64,000 nt of DNA from positions 1 to 64,000 of the forward strand of contig NZ_JADABY010000029.1 of the NCBI RefSeq assembly GCF_015672735.1. The letters run 5' to 3'. Below the pieces are notes generated by a model, which saw nothing but the letters and a program-made list of their open reading frames with translations, searched no databases and was not told where the DNA came from. The translations under genes and the position numbers were made by a program. This DNA is from Citrobacter sp. Res13-Sevr-PEB04-36. Its GTDB lineage: Bacteria > Pseudomonadota > Gammaproteobacteria > Enterobacterales > Enterobacteriaceae. Shown here in pieces: positions 27,896-37,998 of this stretch; within the stretch, counting starts at the first letter, position 1; each line of letters begins with the position of its first letter.

Positions 27896-30190
27896 TCAGA
27901 AGTGCGTGTTAACGCTCATATACCACGTACGGCCCGGTTCGTTATAGGTGTACGCGCCTGCGCCCGCCATATAGTCGCCAGTTTTGATATCGCTGGTGGT
28001 TTGGGCATTACCTTCGCGCCACAGACGTTTGTCAAAGACGTTATCCACACCGCCGGTCAGGCTGACGGTTTTGGTCACATCCCAGGTCGCGCTCAGACCG
28101 ACAATGCTGTACGGGCTGACTTCCTGAGCTGAACTGCCGGTGACCGGTTTACCCTGATAATCGTATTTCTTCGGCTGCTGTTTGCCATACCAGGTGAAGG
28201 TGGACTGCAAGGACAGATCCTCGCGTGCCTGCCAGCTCAGCGTAGAGTTCAGTGTATACTCAGGAATAATCGACAGGCGCTCGCCGGTCTCTTTATTCTT
28301 ACTCTGCAGCATGTAGGTGATGTTGTTGGTCCAGTTGACGGTCTCGCTCACCGGCACGTTCAACGTCCCTTCCAGGCCTTCTACCACCGCTTTAGGCACG
28401 TTTTCCCACTGATAAATATCGGTGTAGGTTGTTGTTGTTTTACCGGTAGTCGGGTTTTTCTGGGTAATTGATGTTCTGCTTTGCGGTACAGTTCCCGCCT
28501 CGATCTTGTTACGGTAATCGTTGCGGAACCAGGTAACGCCCGCCAGCCAGCCGTCACGTTTGAACTCCAGACCAATCTCTTTGTTGATACTGGTTTCGGC
28601 TTTCAGGTCATCGTTACCCATCATGTAGCAGCCAATACCGCTGGCAGAACCGGTGGCATAGCACCCCTGGCCTTTGCTGTACAAAATATAATTCGGGTTA
28701 GTCTGGTACAGGCTCGGCGCTTTATAGGCCCGCGCGATGCCCATTTTCAGGGTAAAGTCGTCGCCCAGACCCTGAGACAGGTTCAGCGACGGACTCCAGT
28801 TATCACCCACGATACTGTGGTGATCGAAACGCAGGCCCGGCGTCAGCATGGTGCTGTCGGTCAGCTCCATGTTGTTTTCAGCAAACAGGGAGAAGATCTC
28901 AGCGTCTGAATAGGGGCTGCGATCGGTGCTGCTGGCTCCGGGTATGTTTCCGCCCATAAAGGTCTGGGTATTGGATGTCATATCCTTCATACGCTGCTGG
29001 TTCCACTCGGTACCAAGCGTCAGGTTCTGATTAACCCACAGATCGAATGGAATGCTGATTTCGCTGTGAAGGGTGACATCTGCCAGGTCAGTGTCGGTAA
29101 ATTGATTACTGTTAAACAGCCCCTCAAGACCGCCTGCCAGGCCTTCACCCAAACGAGAGTTACGGGTGTGTTCGTATTGCGCCCAGTTGCTGGTGGTAAT
29201 GCCGTTGTCCCAGCCGCCGTTCCATGTCAGCGCATAGTTCTGGCGGTACATACGGTTGGTTTCTTTACCGTAGTATTTTTTTACCAGCCCACTGGTTTTG
29301 TTATCGTTGTTAGTATTCTGGGTATCGCCCGCGTACAGATTGCCCTGACGGCTGTAACCCGCTTCAAATTCCAACGATTGCATTGGCGCAAAATCCCAAC
29401 GCAGCAGACCGTTGATGTCTTTGTTTTTTACCCCTTCACGACCTGCGGGCATGGTATCGGCGTATGACCCCGTACGTGCAGATTGGTGACCCTCGTTGAT
29501 GTCCCAGGCATCGGCCTGCGTTTTATCAAGATTACCGTTCAGACGGAAGCTGAAATCCCCGCCCAGTGGGCCATTCAGACTAAAGTTGGTGCGTTTGGTG
29601 GAGCCTTCTTCTTTGTGTTCCGGGGCGTTGAAATAGGTATTCCAGGACCCATGCCACTCGTTGCTGCCTTTTTTGGTGATGATATTCACCACACCACCTG
29701 CAGCGCCGTTGCCGTAACGCGCCGCAGCAGGACCACGCAGCACTTCAATGCGCTCAATCATTTCCGGTGCAACCCAGGCGGTATCGCCACGGGTATCACG
29801 CTCGCCGCGCCAGCCCTGACGTACGGAGTTGCGGCTGGTGACCGGCTTGCCGTCGATCAGAATCAGGGTGTTTTCTGGCCCCATGCCGCGAATATCAATC
29901 TGACGGTTGTTGCCGCGCTGACCGCTGGTTGAGTTACCGGTCAGGTTTACGCCGGGCATGGTTCGGATGATTTCTGCCACATCGCGCGCGGGAGGGTTCT
30001 TACGGATTTCATCGGCCGTGATGGTGGAAACGCCTGGCGCCTGTAGGTTCTGCTGGGCGGCGGTAACGACGATGGTATCTTCATGCGAGACGGCGGTGCT
30101 ATCGGTTTTATCTTCTGCCATAGCTGGCAGCGCTATCCCGTAAATCCCTAAATTGACCAATAAGGCCAGTGAATGAATCTTGTTGTTCAT
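27896..30190 (-). CDS. fepA: Outer-membrane ferric enterobactin receptor FepA
   Basis: A TonB-dependent 22-stranded barrel of 764 residues that imports ferric enterobactin and is also the receptor for colicins B and D. The signal peptide ends at MAEDKTD (about residue 25). The TonB box DTIVVTAA is at about 38-45, the plug domain covers roughly 50-170 (including RGMGPENTLILIDGKPV and RGPAAARYGNGAAGGVVNI), and the protein ends in an aromatic residue (YMSVNTHF) required for outer-membrane assembly. It is divergent from fes across a Fur box. It is complete and very like E. coli FepA. Confidence 0.96.
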   Translation of the reverse strand: MNNKIHSLALLVNLGIYGIALPAMAEDKTDSTAVSHEDTIVVTAAQQNLQAPGVSTITADEIRKNPPARDVAEIIRTMPGVNLTGNSTSGQRGNNRQIDIRGMGPENTLILIDGKPVTSRNSVRQGWRGERDTRGDTAWVAPEMIERIEVLRGPAAARYGNGAAGGVVNIITKKGSNEWHGSWNTYFNAPEHKEEGSTKRTNFSLNGPLGGDFSFRLNGNLDKTQADAWDINEGHQSARTGSYADTMPAGREGVKNKDINGLLRWDFAPMQSLEFEAGYSRQGNLYAGDTQNTNNDNKTSGLVKKYYGKETNRMYRQNYALTWNGGWDNGITTSNWAQYEHTRNSRLGEGLAGGLEGLFNSNQFTDTDLADVTLHSEISIPFDLWVNQNLTLGTEWNQQRMKDMTSNTQTFMGGNIPGASSTDRSPYSDAEIFSLFAENNMELTDSTMLTPGLRFDHHSIVGDNWSPSLNLSQGLGDDFTLKMGIARAYKAPSLYQTNPNYILYSKGQGCYATGSASGIGCYMMGNDDLKAETSINKEIGLEFKRDGWLAGVTWFRNDYRNKIEAGTVPQSRTSITQKNPTTGKTTTTYTDIYQWENVPKAVVEGLEGTLNVPVSETVNWTNNITYMLQSKNKETGERLSIIPEYTLNSTLSWQAREDLSLQSTFTWYGKQQPKKYDYQGKPVTGSSAQEVSPYSIVGLSATWDVTKTVSLTGGVDNVFDKRLWREGNAQTTSDIKTGDYMAGAGAYTYNEPGRTWYMSVNTHF

Positions 30191-30374
30191 TGTATGTCCT
30201 GCTTTCTTTTAGCCACGTGAACCAATGTGCCGTTGTGGGGCATTTGGCCTGATGTCGCCCGCTCCTGCGAAAACCATCCGTTCCAGAAAAAGTTCGCAGC
30301 GTCAGGTCGGTTTATGAGTGGTGAAAAACTGTACGCGCTTCCCACAGCGCGACAATACGCTATTGCAAATGCAA

Positions 30375-30395
30375 ATAGTTATCAATAATATTATC
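30375..30395. promoter_or_regulatory. Fur box between fepA and fes
   Basis: Read on the minus strand, GATAAT-ATTATT-GATAAC is three Fur hexamers in a row, close to the classical GATAATGATAATCATTATC. The site is in the 252-base divergent gap between fepA and fes, where E. coli also has Fur control of both genes. Confidence 0.8.
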
Positions 30396-30442
30396 AATAT
30401 ATTTCACGATTGGATTTAAAATTGCACAATAAACATGGGGTT

Positions 30443-31660
30443 ATGACGGTGACGGCGTTAATGATGGGAAGCGAGGCGTGGTGGCAGTCAAAAAATGGCC
30501 CGGAATGGGTGCGTGAGGACAGCGGCGATTACCGCGTCACGTTTTGGTGGCGTGACCCGCAGGGAACGGAAAAACACTCCACTATCCGTCGCGTGTGGGT
30601 CTACATTACTGGCGTGACCGACCACCATCAAAATGCTGTTCCCCAGTCGATGCAACGTATTGACGGTACAGATGTTTGGTGCTGGAGCATTACCCTGAAC
30701 GCCCACTGGCGCGGCAGTTACTGTTTCATCCCTTCTACACGAGACGATATTTTTGCCACGTTGAACGCAGGCGACACCCCGGACAGAACGTTACTGCGCG
30801 AAGGCTGGCGACAGTTGCTGCCACAGGCCATCGCCGATCCCCTCAATCCTCAAAGCTGGCAAGGCGGGCGCGGTCATGCGGTTTCAGCGCTGGAAATGCC
30901 TGATGCCCCCGTGCAGCCTGGCTGGGACAGTCCCCAACCTCCTGATTCACCCGCGATTTGCCTGCAATGGCATAGCGAGAGGTTGGGCAATACGCGCCGC
31001 GTGTGGGTGTTTACCACCGGCGAGGAAAATCCCAGGGAACGCCCACTGGCAGTCCTGCTGGACGGACAGTTTTGGGCGCACAGCATGCCGGTCTGGCCCG
31101 CGCTGACCTCACTGACTCGACGACATCAGCTTCCTCCTGCCGTTTATCTCCTGATTGATGCCATCGATACACCTCATCGCAGCCACGAGCTGCCGTGCAA
31201 TGCCAATTTCTGGCAGGCGGTGCAGCAGGAGTTACTGCCGTTGGTGAAAGCGACCGCCGCGTTCAGTGACGATCCGCAGCGCACGGTGGTCGCCGGGCAA
31301 AGCTTTGGGGGATTGTCCTCGCTGTATGCCGGTCTGAACTGGCCGGAACGTTTTGGCTGCGTGCTCAGTCAGTCAGGATCCTACTGGTGGCCGCATCGCA
31401 CAGGGCATCAGGACGGTGTCGTGATTGAACAACTGAGGGCAGGAACGTTGAGCGCGCAGGGGCTGCGTATTGTTCTGGAAGCCGGTATTCGCGAGCCGAT
31501 TATTTATCGCGCCAATCAGGCGCTCTTCGCACAGTTACCCCATGCACCACGGTCTATTTTCTGGCGTCAGGTTGAAGGTGGACACGACGCGCTTTGCTGG
31601 CGCGGCGGCTTAATGCAGGGGCTGATGACGCTCTGGCAGCCGCTCACCGACACGATTTAA
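30443..31660 (+). CDS. fes: Enterobactin/ferric enterobactin esterase
   Basis: Fes cleaves the trilactone of ferric enterobactin in the cytoplasm so that iron can be reduced and released. The protein has 405 residues from the ATG at 30443 (MTVTALMMGSEAWWQSK), which has GGGG at a short distance; a TTG at 30410 is in frame but unlikely. The N-terminal domain (to about 170) and the C-terminal alpha/beta-hydrolase domain with nucleophile motif GQSFGG (VVAGQSFGGLSSLYAGL) and late His (EGGHDALCWRGG) match E. coli Fes. It opens the fes-ybdZ-entF-fepE operon. Confidence 0.95.
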   Translation: MTVTALMMGSEAWWQSKNGPEWVREDSGDYRVTFWWRDPQGTEKHSTIRRVWVYITGVTDHHQNAVPQSMQRIDGTDVWCWSITLNAHWRGSYCFIPSTRDDIFATLNAGDTPDRTLLREGWRQLLPQAIADPLNPQSWQGGRGHAVSALEMPDAPVQPGWDSPQPPDSPAICLQWHSERLGNTRRVWVFTTGEENPRERPLAVLLDGQFWAHSMPVWPALTSLTRRHQLPPAVYLLIDAIDTPHRSHELPCNANFWQAVQQELLPLVKATAAFSDDPQRTVVAGQSFGGLSSLYAGLNWPERFGCVLSQSGSYWWPHRTGHQDGVVIEQLRAGTLSAQGLRIVLEAGIREPIIYRANQALFAQLPHAPRSIFWRQVEGGHDALCWRGGLMQGLMTLWQPLTDTI

Positions 31661-31690
31661 CCGGACGATGTTCCACGACAGGAGTTGAGT

Positions 31691-31909
31691 ATGGAATTCA
31701 GTAACCCTTTCGATAACCCGCAGGGTCAGTTTTACATTCTGCAAAATCCCCAACGTCAGTTTAGCCTTTGGCCGCAGCAGTGCTCGCTTCCTGCTGGCTG
31801 GGCCATCGCATGCGAACCGCAATCCCAGGAAGCCTGCCAGCAATGGCTCGCGGAAAACTGGACCACGCTAACACCTGCAAATTATGCCGATGTACAGGAG
31901 GCAGAATGA
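31691..31909 (+). CDS. ybdZ: MbtH-like protein YbdZ
   Basis: A 72-residue MbtH-family protein that binds the adenylation domain of EntF and supports its folding and activity. The start is the ATG at 31691 (MEFSNPFDNPQGQFYILQN), with GGAG upstream; an in-frame TTG two codons earlier is less likely. The family's Trp residues and NPQRQFSLWP, LPAGW and WTTLTPANY segments are present. Its stop overlaps the entF start (ATGA). Confidence 0.95.
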   Translation: MEFSNPFDNPQGQFYILQNPQRQFSLWPQQCSLPAGWAIACEPQSQEACQQWLAENWTTLTPANYADVQEAE

Positions 31910-34900
31910 CTCAGCGCTTACCGTTAGTCGCGGCTCAGCCGGGGATCTGGATGGCGGAAAAATTGTCCACATTACCTTCAGTATGGAGCGTCGCGCACTA
32001 CGTGGAATTAACTGGGGAACTGAACGCGCCTCTGCTGGCGAAGGCGGTTGTCGTCGGTCTGGGGCATGCTGATACCCTGCGTATGCGGTTTAGCGAAGAC
32101 AATGGCGAGGTTTGGCAGTGGGTTGATCCAGCGCTCACTTTTGCACAGCCAGAGATTATCGATGTCCGTGACATGGCCAGTCCGCACGACGCCGCACGGG
32201 CGTTGATGCAGGCTGACCTGCAGCAAGACTTACGTGCTGATGGCACAAAACCGCTGGTCTGCCATCAGCTAATTCAGGTGGCGGATAACTGTTGGTACTG
32301 GTATCAGCGTTATCATCATTTGCTGGTGGATGGCTTCAGTTTCCCTGCCATAACTCGCCAGATAGCCGCCATTTACCGCGCGTGGCAACGCGGTGAATCC
32401 ACGCCGGAATCACCTTTTACGCCCTTTGCTGAGGTGGTGGAAGAGTATCAGCAGTATCGCCACAGCGAGGCGTATCAACGTGACGGCGCATTCTGGGCCG
32501 GGCAGCGAGGGCAGTTGCCGCCACCGGCTTCACTGTCGGGTAAACCCCTGCCGGGCCGGGCGACCAGCGCGGATATTATTCGCATGCAGCTGACCGCTCC
32601 CGACGGTGTATTTCGCCAGCTTGCCGCGCGCATACCTGACGTTCAGCCTGCGGATTTAGCGCTGGCGCTGGTGGCGCTATGGTTGGGGCGCTTATGCAGC
32701 CGGATGGATTATGCCGCCGGGTTTATCTTCATGCGCCGCATGGGATCGGCGGCGTTAACGGCAACCGGGCCGGTGTTGAATGTGCTGCCATTCGGCGTGC
32801 ATCTTGATGCCGCGGAAAACCTGCCTGAACTGGCAAAACGACTGGCCGGACAGCTCAAGAAAATGCGTCGTCATCAGCGTTATGATGCGGAGCAAATTGT
32901 GCGCGATAGCGGGCGAGCGGCCGGTGAAGAGGCGCTGTTTGGTCCGGTACTGAATGTGAAAATCTTTGACTACCAGTTGGATCTTCCCGGCATTCAGGCA
33001 CAAACCCATACGCTGGCGACCGGGCCGGTTAACGATCTTGAACTGGCTCTGTTCCCGGATGAAAACGGCGATCTGAGCATTGAAATTCTCGCCAATAAAC
33101 AGCGTTATGATGAGGCGACGCTGGCGCAACATGCGTCGCGTTTAACCGCGCTGATGGGCCAGTTTGCCGAAAACCCGGCGCTGCGCTGCGGTGATGCCGA
33201 TATGTTGTTGCCGTCAGAGCAGGAACAGCTGGCGCAAATTAACGAGACGGCGATTGATATTCCGTTCACCACGCTCAGCGCGCTGGTGGCGGAACAGGCC
33301 GCGAGAACACCGGATGCGCCGGCGTTGGCCGACGCCTGTTATCAGTTCAGCTACCGCGAAATGCGTGAGCAGGTTGTCGCACTGGCGCAGGTGCTGCGTG
33401 AACGCGGCGTGCGGCCAGGGGACGGCGTTGCCGTGGCCTTACCGCGCTCTGTGTTCCTGACGCTGGCACTGCACGGCATTGTGGAGGCGGGTGCTGCCTG
33501 GCTGCCGTTGGATACCGGCTACCCGGACGATCGCCTGCGGATGATGCTGGAAGATGCGCGCCCCTCGCTGTTGATCACCACCGAGGAACAGTTGTCCCGC
33601 TTTCGCGATATTCCGGGACTGGACAGTCTGTGCTATAACGCGCCGCTGTCGGGCGAGGGTATCTTGCCGCGCACGGTATCACGCCCGGAGCATACCGCCT
33701 ATATCATCTTTACCTCGGGGTCGACCGGCAGACCAAAGGGGGTGATGGTGGGGCAAACCGCTATTGTTAACCGCCTGCTATGGATGCAAAACCACTATCC
33801 GCTGACCGCCGATGATGTGGTGGCGCAAAAAACGCCGTGCAGTTTTGATGTCTCGGTGTGGGAGTTTTTCTGGCCGTTTATTGCAGGTGCGAAGCTGGTA
33901 ATGGCGGAGCCTGAGGCGCATCGAGACCCGTTGGCGATGCAGCAGTTCTTTGCACAATATGGCGTGACTACCACGCACTTTGTGCCGTCGATGCTGGCGG
34001 CGTTTGTTGCCTCGCTGACGCCGGAGACGGCGCGGGAAAGCTGCGCCACGCTGAAGCAGGTGTTCTGTAGCGGTGAAGCCCTGCCAGCAGAATTGTGCCG
34101 CGAGTGGGAACAGCTGACCCATGCGCCGCTACATAATTTGTACGGACCGACCGAAGCTGCGGTAGATGTCACCTGGTATCCGGCATGTGGAGATGCGCTT
34201 GCCGCCGTAACCGGTAACAGCGTCCCGATTGGCTATCCGGTGTGGAATACCGGCCTGCGGATCCTTGATGCCATGATGCGTCCGGTGCCTGTTGGCGTGG
34301 CGGGCGATCTGTATCTGACAGGGATCCAACTGGCGCAGGGGTATCTGGGTCGACCGGACCTGACGGCAAGCCGTTTTATTGCCGACCCGTTTGCGCCCGG
34401 CGAACGCATGTACCGTACCGGGGACGTGGCACGCTGGCTGGACAATGGCGCAGTGGAATACCTCGGGCGCAGCGATGATCAGCTAAAAATCCGCGGGCAG
34501 CGCATTGAACTGGGTGAGATTGATCGAGTGATGCAGATGCTACCGGATGTCGAACATGCCGTGGCTCATGCCTGCGTATTCAACCAGGCGGTGGCAACCG
34601 GCGGCGATGCACGCCAGCTAGTGGGATATCTGGTGTCACACTCAGGTTTACCGCTGGATATTCCCGCATTACAGGCGAGCCTGCGTGAAACACTGCCTGC
34701 GCATATGGTACCGACGGTGCTGTTACAGCTGGCGGATTTGCCGCTCAGCGCCAACGGTAAGCTGGATCGTAAAGCCTTACCGATGCCGCAGTTGACGCCA
34801 CGCACGGCAGGTCGCGCGCCCAGCGCGGGCACGGAGACCACCATTGCCGGGGCCTTTTCCGCGCTGCTGGGCTGTGAGGTTAATGATGTGGCGGCGGATT

Positions 34901-35796
34901 TCTTTGCGCTGGGCGGTCATTCGTTGCTGGCGATGAAGCTGGCGGCGCAGTTGAGCCGTGTATTTGAACGTCAGGTGACGCCCGGACAGGTGATGGTTGC
35001 CTCCACCGTTGAACAACTCAGCGTGCTGATGGACCGTAGTGAAGATGCACAGTCACAGCAACTGGGGTTTGAAGCGCTGCTGCCGCTGCGCACAAGCCAC
35101 GGTCCAACGCTGTTCTGTTTCCATCCGGCATCCGGCTTTGCCTGGCAGTTTAGCGTGTTATCGCGCTATTTGAGCCCAGAGTGGTCAATTACTGGCATTC
35201 AGTCGCCACGGCTCAATGGACCAATGCAGACGGCAGCAAATCTCGATGAAGTCTGTGAACACCATCTTAAAACGCTGCTGGAGCAGCAGCCTCACGGCCC
35301 CTACTATTTACTAGGGTATTCGCTGGGTGGCACGCTGGCGCAGGGTATTGCGGCACGCTTGCAGGCGCGGGGGGAAAGGGTGGCGTTTCTGGGGCTGCTC
35401 GACACCTGGCCGCCGGAAACACAAAACTGGCAAGAAAAAGAGGCCAATGGGCTGGATCCAGCAGTGCTGGCGGAAATCGATCGTGAGCGCGAGGTGTTCC
35501 TGGCCGCGCAGCAGGGCAATGCGTCCGATACGTTGTTTAGTAGCATTGAGGGTAACTATGCCGATGCGGTGCGTCTGTTAACCACCGCGCATAGCGTGGC
35601 TTTTGACGGTCACGCCACGCTGTTTGTCGCTGAACGCACCTTACCATCGGGCGTCAGCCCTGAACACAGCTGGTCACCGTGGATAGCCAGTCTGGATATC
35701 CATCGTCAGGATTGCGCGCACGTTGATATTATTTCGCCAGCGGCGTTTGAGATAATAGGGCCGGTAATAAACAGGCTTATTAATAATCACGTATAG
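31906..35796 (+). CDS. entF: Enterobactin synthase component F, serine-activating NRPS
   Basis: A 1296-residue nonribosomal peptide synthetase that loads serine, joins it to dihydroxybenzoate from EntB, and cyclises three units to enterobactin. Domain order is condensation (about 1-430, active motif HHLLVDG at 137-143), adenylation (about 450-960, FTSGSTGRPKG core, YRTGDVAR and GRSDDQLKIRGQRIE), carrier (about 970-1045, LGGHSLLAMK with the phosphopantetheine Ser), and thioesterase (about 1060-1296, nucleophile motif GYSLGG, C-terminal His in CAHVD). The true start is 31906, coupled to ybdZ; the upstream open stretch is only a shadow of ybdZ. It is intact and close to the E. coli length of 1293. 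Confidence 0.97.
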   Translation: MTQRLPLVAAQPGIWMAEKLSTLPSVWSVAHYVELTGELNAPLLAKAVVVGLGHADTLRMRFSEDNGEVWQWVDPALTFAQPEIIDVRDMASPHDAARALMQADLQQDLRADGTKPLVCHQLIQVADNCWYWYQRYHHLLVDGFSFPAITRQIAAIYRAWQRGESTPESPFTPFAEVVEEYQQYRHSEAYQRDGAFWAGQRGQLPPPASLSGKPLPGRATSADIIRMQLTAPDGVFRQLAARIPDVQPADLALALVALWLGRLCSRMDYAAGFIFMRRMGSAALTATGPVLNVLPFGVHLDAAENLPELAKRLAGQLKKMRRHQRYDAEQIVRDSGRAAGEEALFGPVLNVKIFDYQLDLPGIQAQTHTLATGPVNDLELALFPDENGDLSIEILANKQRYDEATLAQHASRLTALMGQFAENPALRCGDADMLLPSEQEQLAQINETAIDIPFTTLSALVAEQAARTPDAPALADACYQFSYREMREQVVALAQVLRERGVRPGDGVAVALPRSVFLTLALHGIVEAGAAWLPLDTGYPDDRLRMMLEDARPSLLITTEEQLSRFRDIPGLDSLCYNAPLSGEGILPRTVSRPEHTAYIIFTSGSTGRPKGVMVGQTAIVNRLLWMQNHYPLTADDVVAQKTPCSFDVSVWEFFWPFIAGAKLVMAEPEAHRDPLAMQQFFAQYGVTTTHFVPSMLAAFVASLTPETARESCATLKQVFCSGEALPAELCREWEQLTHAPLHNLYGPTEAAVDVTWYPACGDALAAVTGNSVPIGYPVWNTGLRILDAMMRPVPVGVAGDLYLTGIQLAQGYLGRPDLTASRFIADPFAPGERMYRTGDVARWLDNGAVEYLGRSDDQLKIRGQRIELGEIDRVMQMLPDVEHAVAHACVFNQAVATGGDARQLVGYLVSHSGLPLDIPALQASLRETLPAHMVPTVLLQLADLPLSANGKLDRKALPMPQLTPRTAGRAPSAGTETTIAGAFSALLGCEVNDVAADFFALGGHSLLAMKLAAQLSRVFERQVTPGQVMVASTVEQLSVLMDRSEDAQSQQLGFEALLPLRTSHGPTLFCFHPASGFAWQFSVLSRYLSPEWSITGIQSPRLNGPMQTAANLDEVCEHHLKTLLEQQPHGPYYLLGYSLGGTLAQGIAARLQARGERVAFLGLLDTWPPETQNWQEKEANGLDPAVLAEIDREREVFLAAQQGNASDTLFSSIEGNYADAVRLLTTAHSVAFDGHATLFVAERTLPSGVSPEHSWSPWIASLDIHRQDCAHVDIISPAAFEIIGPVINRLINNHV

Positions 35797-35826
35797 AAAA
35801 TATTTTGGTTATCACATGATTTGAAT

Positions 35827-35867
35827 AACTCCATAATGAAAAATAAATGTTATGGAGTTGTTTTTTT
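35827..35867 (+). terminator. Rho-independent terminator after entF
   Basis: A perfect 10-base stem (AACTCCATAA / TTATGGAGTT), 13-base loop, then G and a run of seven T. It lies 30 bases after the entF stop and before fepE, which implies that fepE is at least partly transcribed separately. Confidence 0.88.
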
Positions 35868-36020
35868 GTGTCAATCAGATTTGACTGTAGATTTAATAAA
35901 TTCCGAATATTATTTTTAGTAGGTGGCCTGGAGAAAAGAGTGTTTCGGAAAAATCTGACTAGCTGGTAGACTTCACCTACAGAAGCACGTTTCTATAGCG
36001 AAGATTTCAGGTTACACAAC

Positions 36021-37154
36021 ATGTCATCATTAAATATAAAGAAAAGTAATGATTCGGAATTTACTGCTTATCCGCAGGCTGCGGTAAACAGCAATGAAAT
36101 TGATTTATTACATTTGGTTGAGGTTTTATGGCGCGCCAGAATCAAGATTATTGCTACCGTTTTTGCATTTGCCTGCGTCGGGATTCTGGTGTCTTTCCTG
36201 CTCCCGCAAAAATGGACCAGTGAGGCAATTGTCACCCCAGCTGAACCCGTGCAGTGGCAGGGACTCGAGAATGCATTAACCAAGTTGCGTGTGCTGGACA
36301 TGGATATTAGCGTTAACCGTGGCGATGTATTTAACCTGTTTATCAAGAAATTTCAGTCGCCATCGCTGCTGGAAGAGTACCTGCGCTCTTCACCTTATGT
36401 CATGGATCAGCTGAAAGGCGCTGACATTGACGAAATGGCACTGCACCGGGCGATTGTCCGACTCAGTGATAAAATGAAAGCGGTTGATGCCAATCTGGGC
36501 AAGAAGAATGAAACCTCGCTGTATACCGCGTGGACGCTGAGTTTTACTGCACCGGTTGCTGAAGAAGCACGAGCGGTACTGGCGGGCTATATCCAGTATA
36601 TTTCTGATCTTGTGGAGAAGGAAACCCTGGAGAATATTCGCAATAAACTGGCAATCAAAACCAGCTATGAGAAAGAAAGGCTGGCGATGGATCGCGTCAG
36701 ACTCAAAAATCAGCTGGAAGCGAATATTCAGCGATTGAATTATTCACTCGAGATTGCGAATGCAGCAGGGATCAAAAAACCAGTTTATAGCAATGGTCAG
36801 GCTGTGAAGGACGATCCTGATTTCTCTATTTCACTGGGTGCGGATGGCATTGCACGTAAATTAGAAATCGAAAAATCGGTAACGGATGTAGCAGAGATCA
36901 ACGGTGACCTGCGCAACCGCCAATATCACGTGGAACAGCTGTCGGCAATGAACTTCAGCGACGTCAAATTCACGCCGTTTAAATATCAGCTTTCACCGTC
37001 GTTGCCGGTGAAAAAAGACGGACCCGGGAAATCTTTGATTGTTATTCTGGCGGCTCTGCTCGGTGGAATGGTGGCGTGCGGTGGGGTTCTGCTGAATTAT
37101 GCCATGCTGTCGCGTAAACGCGATATTGCGATCCTCGGACAGCAATTAGTGTGA
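36021..37154 (+). CDS. fepE: Wzz-family O-antigen chain-length regulator FepE
   Basis: A 377-residue polysaccharide co-polymerase of the Wzz type. FepE of Salmonella sets very long O-antigen chains, and the protein is not needed for enterobactin uptake despite its name. It has the two membrane segments (about 36-56 and 336-360), a periplasmic coiled-coil domain between them, and the family's proline-rich C-terminal motif (KYQLSPSLPVKKDGPGKSLIVILAALLGG region). It follows a strong terminator after entF. Whether it acts here depends on the O-antigen cluster, which is outside the window. Confidence 0.93.
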   Translation: MSSLNIKKSNDSEFTAYPQAAVNSNEIDLLHLVEVLWRARIKIIATVFAFACVGILVSFLLPQKWTSEAIVTPAEPVQWQGLENALTKLRVLDMDISVNRGDVFNLFIKKFQSPSLLEEYLRSSPYVMDQLKGADIDEMALHRAIVRLSDKMKAVDANLGKKNETSLYTAWTLSFTAPVAEEARAVLAGYIQYISDLVEKETLENIRNKLAIKTSYEKERLAMDRVRLKNQLEANIQRLNYSLEIANAAGIKKPVYSNGQAVKDDPDFSISLGADGIARKLEIEKSVTDVAEINGDLRNRQYHVEQLSAMNFSDVKFTPFKYQLSPSLPVKKDGPGKSLIVILAALLGGMVACGGVLLNYAMLSRKRDIAILGQQLV

Positions 37155-37162
37155 TGTACTCT

Positions 37163-37190
37163 CGTATGGCGGCGAAGACGTCGCCATACG
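37163..37190. terminator. Stem-loop between fepE and fepC
   Basis: CGTATGGCG and CGCCATACG are exact complements separated by 10 bases, between two convergent genes. Runs of A and T flank it on the right, so it may serve as terminator in one or both directions. Confidence 0.6.
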
Positions 37191-37200
37191 ATAAATAACG

Positions 37201-37998
37201 TTATTTTTGACGCCCGAGAGGCACTACCAGCGGTGTCCCGGCAACCGGGTCGTCAATAATCATGCAGCGCAGACCGTAGATCTTTTCGATAAGCTGCGGC
37301 GTAACAATTTCCTTCGGCGCCCCCTCGGCAATAATCTTCCCTTCACGAAGCGCGATTAAATGCGTGGCATAACGGCAGGCCTGGTTGAGATCGTGTAGCA
37401 CGGCGGCCAGCGTATAGCCCTTCTCGCGGTTTAACTCACTGAGCAGCTCCAGCAGATCAATCTGATGACTGATATCCAGCCAGGTGGTTGGCTCGTCGAG
37501 CAGCATGATTGACGTTTCCTGCGCCAGCACCATGGCGATCCACGCCCGCTGGCGCTGTCCGCCGGAAAGCGTATCCACACTTTGCGCCGCCAGGTGGGTG
37601 ATCCCGGTGGCTTTCATGGCGTTCACTACTGCATCCTCATCTTCTTTACGCCAGCGAGTGAACAGCGGCTGATGCGGATAACGGCCTCTGGCAACAAGTT
37701 CCTGAACGGTAATATCGCCCGGCGTAGTGGCGTTTTGCGCCAGCAGGCCAATGCGGCGCGCCACCTCTTTACTGGCGTAATGTTGAATATGTTCGCCATC
37801 CAACCACACCTTGCCGTGCGCTGGCGTCATCAGACGGCTCAATGTGCGCAGCAGCGTTGATTTCCCGCAGCCGTTGGGGCCAATAATGGCGGTAAAGTGA
37901 CCGTCGGGGATCGACACGTCGAGGTTTTCTGCCACGGTAAACTTGCCATACCCTAGCGTTAACTGGTCGCCACGCAAACGGGCTACTGATTCGGTCAT
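37201..37998 (-). CDS. fepC: Ferric enterobactin ABC transporter ATPase
   Basis: FepC drives import of ferric enterobactin across the inner membrane. The 265-residue protein begins at 37998 (MTESVARLRGDQLTLGYGK), coupled to the fepG stop by ATGA. Walker A is GPNGCGKST (40-48), the signature TLSGGQRQRAWIAMVLAQ, and Walker B IMLLDEPTTWLD. A further open stretch upstream overlaps fepG and is not translated. It forms the operon fepD-fepG-fepC. Confidence 0.96.
   Translation of the reverse strand: MTESVARLRGDQLTLGYGKFTVAENLDVSIPDGHFTAIIGPNGCGKSTLLRTLSRLMTPAHGKVWLDGEHIQHYASKEVARRIGLLAQNATTPGDITVQELVARGRYPHQPLFTRWRKEDEDAVVNAMKATGITHLAAQSVDTLSGGQRQRAWIAMVLAQETSIMLLDEPTTWLDISHQIDLLELLSELNREKGYTLAAVLHDLNQACRYATHLIALREGKIIAEGAPKEIVTPQLIEKIYGLRCMIIDDPVAGTPLVVPLGRQK

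Noticed and set aside
30410-30442. Upstream TTG start for fes
   Set aside because: TTG without a ribosome binding site inside the Fur-controlled promoter region; the ATG at 30443 agrees with known Fes proteins.
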